Assembly: GCA_030704615.1 (NCBI GenBank)
Contig: CM060733.1
Span: 55,120,001-55,180,000 of the forward strand
Reading direction: 5' to 3'
Origin: Takakia lepidozioides
Taxonomy: Eukaryota > Streptophyta > Takakiopsida > Takakiales > Takakiaceae
Length of the DNA stretch: 60,000 bases
Translations under genes and position numbers: made by a program
Part shown: positions 21,401 to 31,284 of the stretch, one piece after another
Position numbering within the stretch: position 1 is the first letter of the stretch
Layout of the letters: every line of letters starts with the position of its first letter
The notes under the pieces: model-generated
The model's input: the letters and a program-made list of their open reading frames with translations, nothing else
The model's database searches: none
Told to the model about the DNA's origin: nothing

Positions 21401-23040
21401 CAAACAGTGTGCGTTGACGCACACTGTTTGAGCTGCCAGGCCCTATGTGGCCGATTTTCACATGAAAAAAACAATGACAAGGTGGGCTCAAACAGTGTGC
21501 GTTGACGCACACTGTTTGAGCTGCCATGTAAGTGTGCATTGAACCTGCAAGACTGGCCCTATGTGGCCGATTTTTACATGAAAAAAACAATGACAAGGTG
21601 GGCTCAAACAGTGTGCATTGACGCACACTGTTTGCGCTGCCAGGTAAGTGTGCATTGAACCTGCAAGACTGGCCCTATGTTGCCGATTTTCACATGGAAA
21701 AAACAATGACAAGGTGGGCTCAAACAGTGTGCGTTGACGCACACTGCTGGAGCTACCAGGAAATTGTTGATTGAACCTCATAGAGATACCCTGTCTAGAC
21801 GATTTTATTATGAAAAAGCAGTGAGAAGGGGCTCGAACAGTGTGCGTTGGTGCACACTGTTTGAGCTTCGAATTAGGGGTGGATTGAACCAGATAGAGAG
21901 GCCCCTGTGTGCATCATTTCCACACCAAAAAACAAGGCACAAGGGGGGCTCAAACAGTGTGCGTTGACGCACACTGTTTGAGCTTCCAATTCGGGGTGGA
22001 TTGAACCTGCCAGAGTGCCCCTATGTGGCCGTTTTGAACATCAAAAAACAAGCAAAATGGGGGGTTCAAACAGTGTGCCGTGTTGCACACTGTTTGAGCT
22101 TGCAATTCGGGGTGGATTGAACTTGCCATAGTGGCCCTATGTGGCCGTTTTGCACATCAAAAAACAAGCAAAATGGGGGGCTCAAACAGTGTGCGTTGCC
22201 GCACACAATTTGAGCTTCCAATTCGGGGTGGATTCAACCTGCCAAAGATGTCGTGTACATGTGGTTTTCATATCAAAATACAAGCACAACTGGGGTTCAC
22301 ATCACCAATGAAGCACAAAGGTCGGTCTCAAACATTGTACCTTTTTTTGGCTGCTCCAGAAGACTCCCCAATCGCCGGAGACCCTTTGCGCTTCGGACTG
22401 CTCTCTACGCCGAGCATGTTCTGGAGCATCTCCCCCATCCTCTTTTCCACTATCTGGTTCTTCCTGAGGCCAGCATCAATATCTTCTTCGACGTCCGTCT
22501 CTCTCTCGGATTTAGTCTCCTCCTCACCTGTTCTTGGAAGTATGGCGGGCTGCTGTTCTTCTCCAGATTCCTGTTCTTCCATCGCCAGACTTTCCTCCTT
22601 GCCCTCTTCTTCCTCCTTTTCCTCTTCGTTTACTCTTTCCATCCTCATTCTATATCTGGCTCTATTCCTGTCCCTAGTGCTCGTGAAGTATAACGACTTC
22701 CTTCTCTTCCTCCTCCGGTGGAAACAAGGGCTCCCCACGCTGCCTCTGGAGCTCTCCAGTTTGACGTTTGCAACAAGCATTGCTATGGCATGTAACCAAA
22801 GTAAAAATTGGACATTGTTAACCGTATTTGGATGCGGGTGCCATCATTGTGTGCGAACGGAATTCATCCATTTCGGTGTCTTTGTATTATCCAAGAAATA
22901 AAGTGGTGGAAAAAAAGTAGATCCGTTGCATGTACTTGTGATATATGTCAGATGTACTTCGCCGCCTGCCAATACATGGCAGCCTTCTTGCATTCTTTGA
23001 AATTCGGAAGTGCCGTAGAAATTTAGCAGTACTTGCATAT
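18490..23040 (-). pseudogene. ParB-methyltransferase family 1, copy C (N-terminal half, best preserved)
   Basis: This holds the most intact N-terminal half. The upstream exon (about 22780-22341) encodes a basic then Glu-rich segment with a helical end (MGEMLQNMLGVES). A 2.67-kb intron (22340-19674) holds a satellite. The next exon (19673-19078) encodes PLCRLVSMPVVRPPLI, HGYLDGS, VWDGNHRLLAW and MVLDCDGNMMGLLT. A pocket ending in DGNHRLxAW is typical of the ParB/Srx-like fold; I infer that from the motif and from the downstream methyltransferase, a pairing known in phage proteins. Exons 18968-18821 and 18663-18490 follow (introns 18969-19077 and 18664-18820) and give KLEYYSSTPEERR and QLRIADPTFGP. 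The gene then stops exactly where array 2 begins. A frame at 23038-22844 (FYGTSEFQRMQEG) may be the first exon. The phase of the 22341 donor does not fit the next exon, perhaps from the A7 run. The rest of the gene appears to be copy B, inverted. Confidence 0.7.
19730..22325. repeat. satellite of about 115 bp with a perfect 30-bp-class palindrome, inside an intron
   Basis: About 22 units are present. Each contains GCTCAAACAGTGTGCG, a TTG or TTGAC core, then CGCACACTGTTTGAGC, a near-perfect hairpin. A spacer with GGTGGATTGAACCTGCCAGA and TGGCCCTATGTGGCC follows. Spacing is 110-120 bp, falling to about 90 bp in a homogenised block near 21310-21500. The array lies wholly in the intron 19674-22340 of copy C and is absent from copy A. 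Confidence 0.92.
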
Positions 23041-23595
23041 TCGCAATAATTGATATGCTTCACATATGCGTCCACGTGTGTTGTACTGCCTACCCTGTGG
23101 TTTGCATTTCGCCGTCACCGTCGCAATGGGGTCATTCGGTATAAAGGGTTGTGTCGGCAATGGTCATGTGTTGCACACACTCATGCGAGGTGTCTCCCGG
23201 AGTGTCAGTGTTTGTGCTGTACTCTTCTGGCACAGCACAACCTCATTAGATTCGGGGTCTTCCTCTTTACTGCTCTCCAGGGTTGTTGCCGTCTTTCCAT
23301 AATGGATGATTTTATGTCATGTTCAGGGTTTGTTTTTCATCCAAATACAGCACGGCTTCTTGTGGCTTCTTCTCTTAGAAAACAGTTTTTTCTGGTTGGT
23401 GTCTCTAAGTGTGGTTGTCTTCGAAGTTCGGTGCATGTCATTCCTACATCCTTTGCATGCATCGCCCGTAGTCTTTGGGTCAGTGCTACCTTTTTTGACC
23501 TCAATTTGTTTGGGGTGGATCCCCTTTCGAGAATTACGGGCTATCAGTTCGGGGATTCCTCTGTGAATCGCAACTTTCTGTCAGTGTACAAAAAC
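23041..23595. promoter_or_regulatory. divergent intergenic region between ParB-methyltransferase and transposase genes
   Basis: The ParB-methyltransferase gene runs left from here and the Cys/His-rich transposase gene runs right, so this 0.5-kb stretch must hold both start regions. Positions 23041-23400 are repeated in inverse at 1-375 (copy A), which shows the promoter region belongs to the mobile unit. No clear TATA box could be assigned. Confidence 0.4.
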
Positions 23596-26195
23596 ATGTC
23601 CAGGGAGCAAGATAGACTCGCTCGATTTCATTCCAATGCAGGTAGTCTTCCACAAACTGCCACTGTAGATGACAATGGGTTTGCAGTTGTTCATGAGGAT
23701 GAGCTGGTTACAGTGTTCCCTCTGGAATTGGGTTCTTTGCTTGTTCAAAAAGAGGTGTATGACGAGGATGGGAATTTGGATTCTGGGCACTTGGAGAAAC
23801 CATTGGTTGGCGAGTGTGGAAGGAAGTGGAGGGTCCTTCCAGGCACATACCGGGTCCTTGGAAAAGACAGAAGACAATCAGCAGGATCAGTAGTTACACC
23901 TGGCACTGCAGCATCGGTCGTGCAGCAGAAGGGCACAGTTCATGTGAAACAAGAGGTGAGCACATCCACTACATTCGTGACTCTTTCAGACTCGTCCTCG
24001 GAGGATGTTTCTGAGATTCCTCCGCCAATGCAGACTCCATTCTTGGATGATGACGAGTTGCAGGAGATAACGAGTGTCATTCCGAAATTGAAAGCCCTCG
24101 CAGGGGTGCCTGGGTGCAAGAGCGAGCTGCGTTTTGTTGATTGGGAGTCCCTTCGTGTGCAGCGGGTTCAATACGTGCCAGCAGAATTTGATGGGGACAT
24201 CTTGTTTGAGCTCAACCCTCCCACGTCTTCCAGTGGACTAGCTGGGCTTCTGCAGGGCATGGACAAGAAACATGATGGACACCCTTGGTGCAGGACAAAA
24301 ACGTCGAACACCCACAACGACATTGGATTGAAATTTCGAAGGTCGGTCTGCGTTGGGCATTGTAAGTGCGTGAATATTTCTTGCCCTCGCCTGAGAAATA
24401 GCGCTAAACCAAACAAAAGTGAGTGGGAAGGTGTGCCCCTGAATCCTTTCACCCCAGGGCTTGCCCCTCCCAAGACCAATACTTTTTTGTGCAGGTTCTG
24501 CAAACTTTCCCCGTCTTGTGTTTCTGTGTGCCACGCTCATATATACCAGGTGGCACACCGATGCAAGACAATGACTCGTGCCTGCATTCATATGGGTACA
24601 CACGAGCATCATGTGTTCAAAGGAAGTTGCTGGGATAGTGTGGACATCGCTAGAAATCTGCTGAAGCAGGAGTTCCACAATGCCCCTTGTGCAACACCTT
24701 CTGCTATAGCGCTTGCAGCTAGCAAGGCATTCCTGGAAAAACACATACTGGGTGAAGGGGATGCGACACAACCAATGCTGGATGCAGATTTGCTTGAGGC
24801 AGTGATGGACCATTTCTCCGTGTTGAGCTCTCCCAATATTCAAAACTAGGTGAATGCACTCAAAATGGGCACAGGCACTACTGGATTCATGGACAACATT
24901 ATGGACCTCAAACGGAGGAGTCGCTATGAATTCATTCAAAACAGTATCTTCCCTGCCAGGGCTCGTCCTAGGTGTATTTGTTCAAGATGTCCACAGTGGG
25001 CGAAGGCAGTGGTGTGAGCATTGTCCACCGAATGCAACCTGGAGGAGATTTGGCAAAATGTTGGTTAATGTTTGATCACTGCAAATGGGTGAAGGGTTGG
25101 ACAACCATGGCGTGCCATGTGTACGATCCAGCGTACCAACGTGTGCTCTCCATAGCAATTTGTGATATGCAGTCGGAGGACACTGAATCCCAGATGCTCA
25201 TGTGTGGAATTTGCTCCTGGCCGTCATGCAGCGCAATGGAATACAAAACACAAATTTTGCGGGCTTCATGGCTGATAGTGCACAGACAAATTTCAATGCA
25301 GTGCGGCGCGTGTTTGGTTCGGGGGATCCTAAGGTCCCAATGGAAAATAGGGAGCGCACATGCCTCTTCCATTGGAGTCAATCTCTGGCACGTCATACAA
25401 AGCGCTGCATTTGCTCTGACCTTCAGTTGGAGCACAGAAGGCTCTGCCTCAAGTACAAAAATGCCAACTCAATGGGAGAAGCTGAGAGCACTTACCAAGC
25501 AATCCGGGCTTGGTGGTTCTCCTCTGGTGCTGCTACTGATATCCACCTGAAGGAGTTGGAGGACTGGTTGGTTTTCTGGCACTTCAGGTACAGACAGTGG
25601 GGAGCTTTCATGACGACGGTAAGCCTCTTCAATCCCAGAACACAAATTTCACTTTGCATCATGCCTGTTCATTTGGGGGTTGTTGGATTGTCACTTGCAG
25701 AACCTCTTCCATTTCCTTTCGTTCCTCACATTTCCATGCAATGCCTCCTGCAGGACATGTCCTTGGAGGACTTGGCCGACATGCCATCCTGTAATTTGGC
25801 GGAGACTGTTCACAACGCTTGGATGCAGCAGTCTACCAAAGCAGGACGTGACTTGTATGTGGCCACTGCTGATGACATGGTGCGGGCACTTACACAACAA
25901 ACCAGGTACCGCAATTTTCTGATGGGACGGGGCGGAGGCAAGGGCCCTGATACAACTTTGTTGATGCTAGGGCTGCGAGTAGGTCCGGAGACCCATCAAA
26001 GATGGCCAGAGCTCTGAACAGGTGCACTGAAGGCTCCCCTTTGCAATCCAGGCTCCCCCATTTGGAAGGCGAGGAAAGATTTGGATCATGCAAAAGGAAA
26101 TTGAACACTCCTCCAAGGTCGGATGGAGATTCCCAAACAATGTGGCCATGGCAGACCTTGTCACATCCATCAACATGGTTTTGTTGTAGTATGTT
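23596..26195 (+). pseudogene. Cys/His-rich protein joined to MULE-like DDE-type transposase
   Basis: The first frame (ATG 23596 to TAG 24849, 417 codons) has an acidic Ser-rich region. A Cys/His-rich region follows: GHCKCVNISCP, FLCRFCKLSPSC, CHAHIYQVAHRC, ACIHMGTHEHHVFKGSC. This suggests one or two zinc-binding folds, as in FLYWCH/WRKY-like DNA-binding heads of MULE transposases. Helices matching the start of the 17216 fragment come next. After the stop, the core resumes with a frame change near 24960 and another near 25200: CWLMFDH, HVYDPAYQRVL, GFMADSAQTNF, LFHWSQSLARHT, IRAWWFSSGA and FWHFRYRQWG. A GT-AG intron at 25619-25753 joins to MSLEDLADMPSCNL and VRALTQQTRYRNF. The DDE/MULE assignment is inferred from the spacing and order of acidic residues. 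It lies divergent to the ParB-methyltransferase gene. Several frame breaks make it a pseudogene in this copy. Confidence 0.55.
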
Positions 26196-26199
26196 ATGA

Positions 26200-26575
26200 C
26201 AACAAGAGAAGGATCCAGGTAGCATCGTCCAATCCTAAACTGACAGAGGCAACCCCTCTTGATGGACTCTCCCTGAACGACTTTCTTCCGTCTCGGCCCT
26301 TTGTGGTTGTTGTAAGAAGGCGATGAAGCATTCAGCACACACCCTCTCCTGCCGTTCCTTCTCTTCAAAGAATGTTTATTGACAGGTATTGCATTTGTGC
26401 GCTTGTCCTCAGGTCCATAAGAACAATGGAACCTGAACAATGATGAGAACTATGTCGGCGGAGTGGAATACTCGGAGCAAGAGAGCATAGCATTTTGACA
26501 AAAAAGAAGAGCAAACAATGCAAACAAGCAACATGCCATTACAAAGAACACATAGAGACCATCCATAAACCACAA
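26200..26575. other. 3' flank of the transposase gene, no gene seen
   Basis: Only short frames are present. The stretch from 26206 to 26325 (LDGLSLNDFLPSRPF) may be the last part of the transposase reading frame after another frame change. Nothing else is supported. Confidence 0.3.
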
Positions 26576-26579
26576 AGGT

Positions 26580-26910
26580 GAAGGCGGACTTTATGACAAG
26601 AGAGCAACTATTGGCCCTTGGAGCTAAGAGCTTGCCCTCCTCATGCTTTCCCTTTTTAGGCACCGTTCTGTTGAAGTGAGTGGGCGCCTCTGCCCTTTGT
26701 TCCTCCCCTCTCACAAAATTGTCGATCCTGCTCCAAGGAATGACCGCAACATCCGTATATACACGATGTCCACCTCCACTTGAAAAGTTGGAGTCCATAG
26801 CGACCTGTGGTTGAAGGAACCATCCGGGGGGATTTGCAACGTGCCACGCAGCTGTGATAGAAGGAATGACGTGCGCAACTCCGAAGATCCAGTCATGATG
26901 CCCGACACCC
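26580..26910 (-). CDS. unrecognised exon convergent with the transposase
   Basis: A likely exon starts after a CTGCAG acceptor near 26911 and runs in one frame: GVGHHDWIFGVAHV, WHVANPPGWFLQP, DVAVIPWSRIDNFVRG, and a basic end (TVPKKGKHEEG) before hydrophobic sequence that is probably non-coding. The Trp-rich, compact composition looks genuine. I do not recognise the family. It may be a third gene of the transposable unit or an unrelated host exon. Upstream exons are not identifiable. Confidence 0.35.
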
Positions 26911-27164
26911 CTGCAGGAACAGTACACATCCGCAGACCACACGCATCCTGCAGAAACAGTACACAACAGCAAACTACATGTGCAAGTACAACATACACGC
27001 GCGCAAAGCGGATCAAATCTGCGAGCAGCCGGAAACCCGAAATTTCAATACATCCACTCCGTTCATCTCACAGACCAAAATGGCGGGGGACGTGCATGGC
27101 TGTTGGATGGGGGAGGACGACATAGATGAACAGAATGATAGCCACGTGCAAACAGCCCTGACAT

Positions 27165-28830
27165 TTGACACGTGGAAGGGGGGATCGCTCGGGGGGGGGG
27201 GGGGGGGGGAGCGGAAGGATGGGGGATCACTCCAGGTGGTGTGGGGGATCAACGGAGAGGGGACCGCCGTGGGGGGGGAACAATCACCTGTTCCGCCGTT
27301 GACGCGCGGGGGGGGGGGGGTAGGTTTGGACGGATAGGGAAGGAGACTCGCGGCTTAGGGCAGCACCGCGATCAATGGAAGAGGGGGGGGAGGGGGGGGG
27401 GGGGTGTCAAGGGTGGGAAGACCGCGGCCATGGCAGCGCGGGGGATCAACCAGAGCGGGGGAACGGTGGCCTGGGGACCGTCCTTGATAGGGGATCGACG
27501 GCTACGGAGACCGCCACGTGGTGGTAGAAGACAAGAGGGGGATCAATTCCGGGTTTGGACGGGGGATCAACCGAGGCGGGGGGTCGCGGCCCAGGGGATC
27601 GCCACGTGGATGGAGGACGGGATCGAATGCCGGGGGACCGCGGATGACCCAGTTTTGAGGTTGGATGGATGCGCAGGGGATCCTCGGTTCAGGGAGCACC
27701 ACGTGGCGGCCGATGCTGGAGGGGGATCAGTGACCGCATTGGACGGGGGATCAAACGAGGGGGGGGGGGGGGGGGGGGGGGGGGTGGGGGCGCGACGGCC
27801 CGGGGGATCGACGGCGGGGGGGCGCCACGTGGCGTTGGCTTGCCATGGGGCCTTCATCCGGCCGTCATCCATCCACTGCGCGGAGGATGGCGGGGGGATG
27901 AGGGCGGATGACCCATAACATCCATTGTTTTGAGGTTAGATGGATGAGCAGGGGATCGACGGTTCGGGGGAGCAGCACGTGGCGGGCGATTAGGGTGTGG
28001 GGATCACTCCCGGTCTGGAGTGGGGATCAAGCCAGGTCGGGGGGAGCGGCGACGTATCGGGGGACCGCGCCGTGGAGGGGAAGAGGGGATCGGCGGCGGG
28101 GGGGAGCGCCACGCCGTCCGAAGTGGTTGGAGGGGGATCAGTCACCGCATTGGACGGGGATCAACCAAGTGGGTGGGGGGCAGCGACGTGTCGGGGGATC
28201 GGGCCGTCGATGGGAAGAGGGGATCGACGGGGGGGAGCGGCACGTGGCCTGTCAGTGTCATCGGGCCTTCATCCGGCCGTTGTCCATCCCTTGCGCGGGA
28301 GGATGGCGGGGGGATGAGGGGCGGATGACACACAACTCCATTGTTTGTTTGTGAGTCGGATGGATGCGCAGGGGATCGATGGTCCGGGGGATCCGCACGT
28401 GGCGGGCGATTAGGGTTGGGGATCACTCCCGGTCCGGAAGGGGGATCAAGGCGCGTCGGGGGGACGGCGACGTCTCGGGGGAGCGCGCCGTGGATGGGAG
28501 GAGGGGATCGACGGCGGCGGGAGCGCCACGTGGTGGTGGGCGCGTCATGGGGCTTCATCCGGCCGTCATCCATTCAATTGAGGTTGGATGGATGGGGAGG
28601 GATCGACGGTTCGGGTCGCGGACGTGGCTGGAGATGGGTGTGGGGGATCACTCCGGCACTGGAAGGGGGATCAACCAGTGAGGGGATCCACAAGCGGGTG
28701 GCCGCCACGTGGCTGGAGATCGAGGCACCGCGCGGCCAGCAGTGGGGCGGGGGTCAGGGGTCCCGGGCGGGCGGGCGCGTGAAAGGGTCAGGGGGGGCGC
28801 GGGGAGCAGCGGCGGGGCAACGGCGGAGGG
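27165..28830 (+). repeat. G-rich minisatellite-like block with repeated CACGTG
   Basis: The plus strand is strongly G-biased, with G runs up to about 20 (27190, 27385, 27757-27783). GGGGATCAAC/GGGGATCACTCC segments recur every 60-130 bp. CACGTGG occurs about ten times (near 27169, 27513, 27602, 27702, 27824, 27977, 28243, 28397, 28528 and 28704). Larger 300-400 bp segments, each starting with GGATGGATG(C/A)GCAGGGGATC, repeat near 27665, 27940, 28355 and 28580. Frames over 200 codons here (Gly/Arg-rich) are composition artefacts. Confidence 0.8.
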
Positions 28831-28964
28831 GGATGGGATTATTTGACATGGGGCGTCCAGCTCGCCGACGAGGCTGCCAGAGCGGGGGTTCCCTGGCTGT
28901 ACCTCGCGGGCCGTACCCGTCAGCTCACATGCTTGCAATAAAATCAAGCCACATCCATATTGGG

Positions 28965-29200
28965 ACCGATGTCAAGGCCCATGTGTGAAGAATTGAAATC
29001 TAAGCCCAAGTGCATTTTATTATGTATCCAAGTGGGTCTCCTATGTCGGGCCCACGTGGCGACCTCTAGTGTAGCCTTATGCCGTTGGTCCATGTGTGAA
29101 GAATTAAAATCTAAGCCCAAGTGCAATCTTCTATTCATGTATCCAAGTGCATCTCCCATGTACAGGCCCCAAGTGTCCAATGTCATCTAAGTCAAAGTGC
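28965..29200. repeat. two-unit direct repeat, CCAAGTG family
   Basis: CATGTGTGAAGAATTGAAATCTAAGCCCAAGTGC is present at about 28981 and again at about 29092 with small changes, about 110 bp apart. Related sequence in reverse orientation lies at 39285-39585, and a piece is at 29895-30110. No coding capacity. Confidence 0.6.
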
Positions 29201-29214
29201 AATCCCATATCTAA

Positions 29215-29320
29215 TCCATTTTTTTTTTCAGAGAGCGTACGACCAGATTTGAACCGGAGACCTTTCCCTTGATATCTCTCCCGTCGAGGCTCCAACCATT
29301 GTCCCAGGAAAGCCCACTTT
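29215..29320 (-). mobile_element. tRNA-derived SINE-like head
   Basis: On the minus strand, ACAATGGTTGGAGCCTC resembles a polymerase III A box. About 35 bases later, AGGTCTCCGGTTCAAATCTG resembles the T-arm B box of a tRNA. An A-rich run follows at 29219-29228. Spacing and order fit a tRNA-derived SINE. It does not fold as a complete tRNA by eye, and there is no clear acceptor stem, so I do not call a tRNA gene. Confidence 0.5.
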
Positions 29321-29550
29321 GCCATTTTTTGCTATTTCTCCCAAATTTCCAGCGACCCAAAGCATTTGAAATTCCGTATCTCCCACACCGTGGGTCCAAA
29401 AATCATGAGGCCAATCCGGTGCACCCCTCATCGAGGGCTTTCCAGCGGCACCAAGCACCGGCGCCGGGGCCCCGTGTTTTGGAGATCTCAACGACGCTAC
29501 AAACAAAACAAAACAAAACAAACAAACTGGCTTCCTTCATATATTGATAA
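29320..29550. repeat. dispersed repeat shared with 46059-46230
   Basis: CATCGAGGGCTTTCCA, GGCACCAAGCACC and GAGATCTCAACGACGCTACA, followed by a run of AAACA units and CTTCATATATTGATAAC, recur in the same order at 46059-46230. It is probably part of a non-autonomous retroelement or SINE tail. No coding capacity. Confidence 0.6.
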
Positions 29551-30405
29551 CGACAACTTTAATATTTTATCAATTTTATCGAATGATGCTCATGTCATTA
29601 ATAATCAGCTTTCATAAATCTCTACAACCATTACTAATTACAAGTTTAATTTAAAAGTTTGATTTACGTATTTATTAATGTTGTTATTTTAAAGAGTATA
29701 TATATGTATGTAAACTTCCATAGTCTTTCAGCGTCTTCAACATCTCCCACAGTTCTTCGCATTGTCGCTTACAGTCAAACTCCCTTAAGTAATTAGAACA
29801 ACTTTTTCTTTTCATTTTCCTTTTTATCATGTGTAGCTCTAGAACTACAAAAATTTCAAAAAATATGCTAGACCTCTCTTCTTTAAGAAAAAACTAGGGT
29901 AGCCTGTGCCGTTGGCCCCAGTGTCCACTGTCATCCAAGTCCAAGTGCAATCCCCTATGTATTCATAGAATTTTTCATACAAATAATGTGGCGACTGCCG
30001 AGTGGAGGTTTGGGAGTAACTTTAGACAAACAAAATCAAGTTTAGCTAACTTTTTATAATGTCGAGCCCTCTCTAAGCCCAAGTGCCATCTCCCATGTAG
30101 AGGCCCAAGTGCGACCTCCAGGATTCACTCCAGAAAAAATCAATTTTATTTTTTTCATGAAGTTTGGGAGATCTCCACGTTATTGTTCCAACAAAGCCCA
30201 CTTTGATATTTTGGCAATCTCCCCTGTGGAGGCTCCATATATTGATATATCCACTTTGCTATTTTTTGCAAATTTTCAGCGACCAAAAGTACTTGAAATT
30301 CCAAATCTCCCACATGAAGGCCCAATCATTGTTCCAAGAAAGCCCACTTTGCTATTTTTCCCGAATTTCCAGAGACCAAAAATACTTGAAATTCCATATC
30401 TCTAA
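29550..30405. other. AT-rich repeat remnants, no gene
   Basis: 29550-29890 is AT-rich with no feature I can name. 29895-30110 contains a piece of the CCAAGTG repeat. 30160-30405 has three imperfect copies of a segment with AAAGCCCACTTTG(C/A)TATTTT and GACCAAAAATACTTGAAATTCC, also related to 29310-29375. Confidence 0.45.
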
Positions 30406-30407
30406 TC

Positions 30408-31190
30408 ATCCACAGACTGATGGTCAAACCGAATGTGTAAACCAGATTTTGGAACAGTATCTTATCTTCGCTGTATACGATAAATTATCACCAAATAATT
30501 GGACGGACCTTCTGTCATTGGCTGAGTTTGCCTACAACAACACTATACTTTCTTCGACCAAACAAACTTCATTTTTCTCTAATTATGGTCATCATCCTCG
30601 AGCAAGCCCTTTCCAAATGAAGACTGTTGGAAGCCCTGCTGCAGAAAACCTTGCTACTCATCTTACTACGATTCACAAGGAGCTTACATTCCACCTCGCA
30701 GAAGCTCAAAACAATACAACAAGGAGTAGCAGATCAACATCGAAAACTCCAACCGCAGTTCAAGGTCGGAGATCGTGTATGGTTTCTTCGACGAGACATA
30801 CAAACATCGCGACCATCAAGGAATTTCGATTATCAACGCCTGGGACCATTCAAAATTATTCACCAAATAAATCCGGTCAGTTTTCGGCTTGAACTCCCAC
30901 GAAGTATGTGCATTAATCCAGTCTTTCATGTTTCATTATTGGAGTTGTATCATCCATCGAATATTCCAGGGAGAGTCTCCGTACCACCTCCACCAATCGA
31001 AGTCAATCAAGAAATCGAGTATGAAGTCGACGAAGTCCTAGACTCTCGCATTAAAATATAAACGTCTTGAGTATTTCGTATATTGGAAAGGCTACGACAT
31101 CAACGAACGTGAGAACCTTCATCCAATCTTGCCAATGCATCTGACAAAGTCCAAGAGTTTCATCAACGATATCCAACTAAGCCCCAAGCT
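30408..31190 (+). pseudogene. chromovirus integrase C-terminal part with chromodomain relic
   Basis: The frame starts mid-integrase at HPQTDGQTECVNQILEQY, which includes the third catalytic acidic residue. It continues with LLSLAEFAYNNT and FSNYGHHPRASPF. After a 1-nt shift near 30700 it reads FKVGDRVWFLRRDIQT, RLGPFKIIHQINPVSFRLELP and FHVSLLELYHPS. A second shift near 31055 gives LEYFVYWKGYDINERENLHP, a chromodomain. The integrase C-terminal GPY/F module plus chromodomain identifies a Ty3-type chromovirus. The 5' part is missing. Its end faces the end of a minus-strand element of the same family. Confidence 0.8.
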
Positions 31191-31284
31191 ACACGTCAAT
31201 GAGACATCACAACGATGATGTCAGCCAAATTAGCTTCAAGGTGAAGACTTCACATTCAGTGTACCTGATACACACTAATGAGGG

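Noticed and set aside
19730-22325. CRISPR-like look of evenly spaced palindromic repeats
   Set aside because: The spacers are repeated and not unique, the unit is about 115 bp, the host is eukaryotic, and no cas gene is present.
23050-23595. Upstream extension of the transposase ORF to 599 codons
   Set aside because: The extension lies in the region duplicated as promoter/N-terminal part of the divergent gene and lacks homology; ATG 23596 is preferred.
27172-28988. Gly/Arg-rich ORFs of 100-250 codons
   Set aside because: They are explained by G-rich base composition; overlapping frames on both strands all look alike.
29215-29320. A functional tRNA gene
   Set aside because: Only A/B-box-like motifs are present; no cloverleaf with acceptor stem could be drawn.
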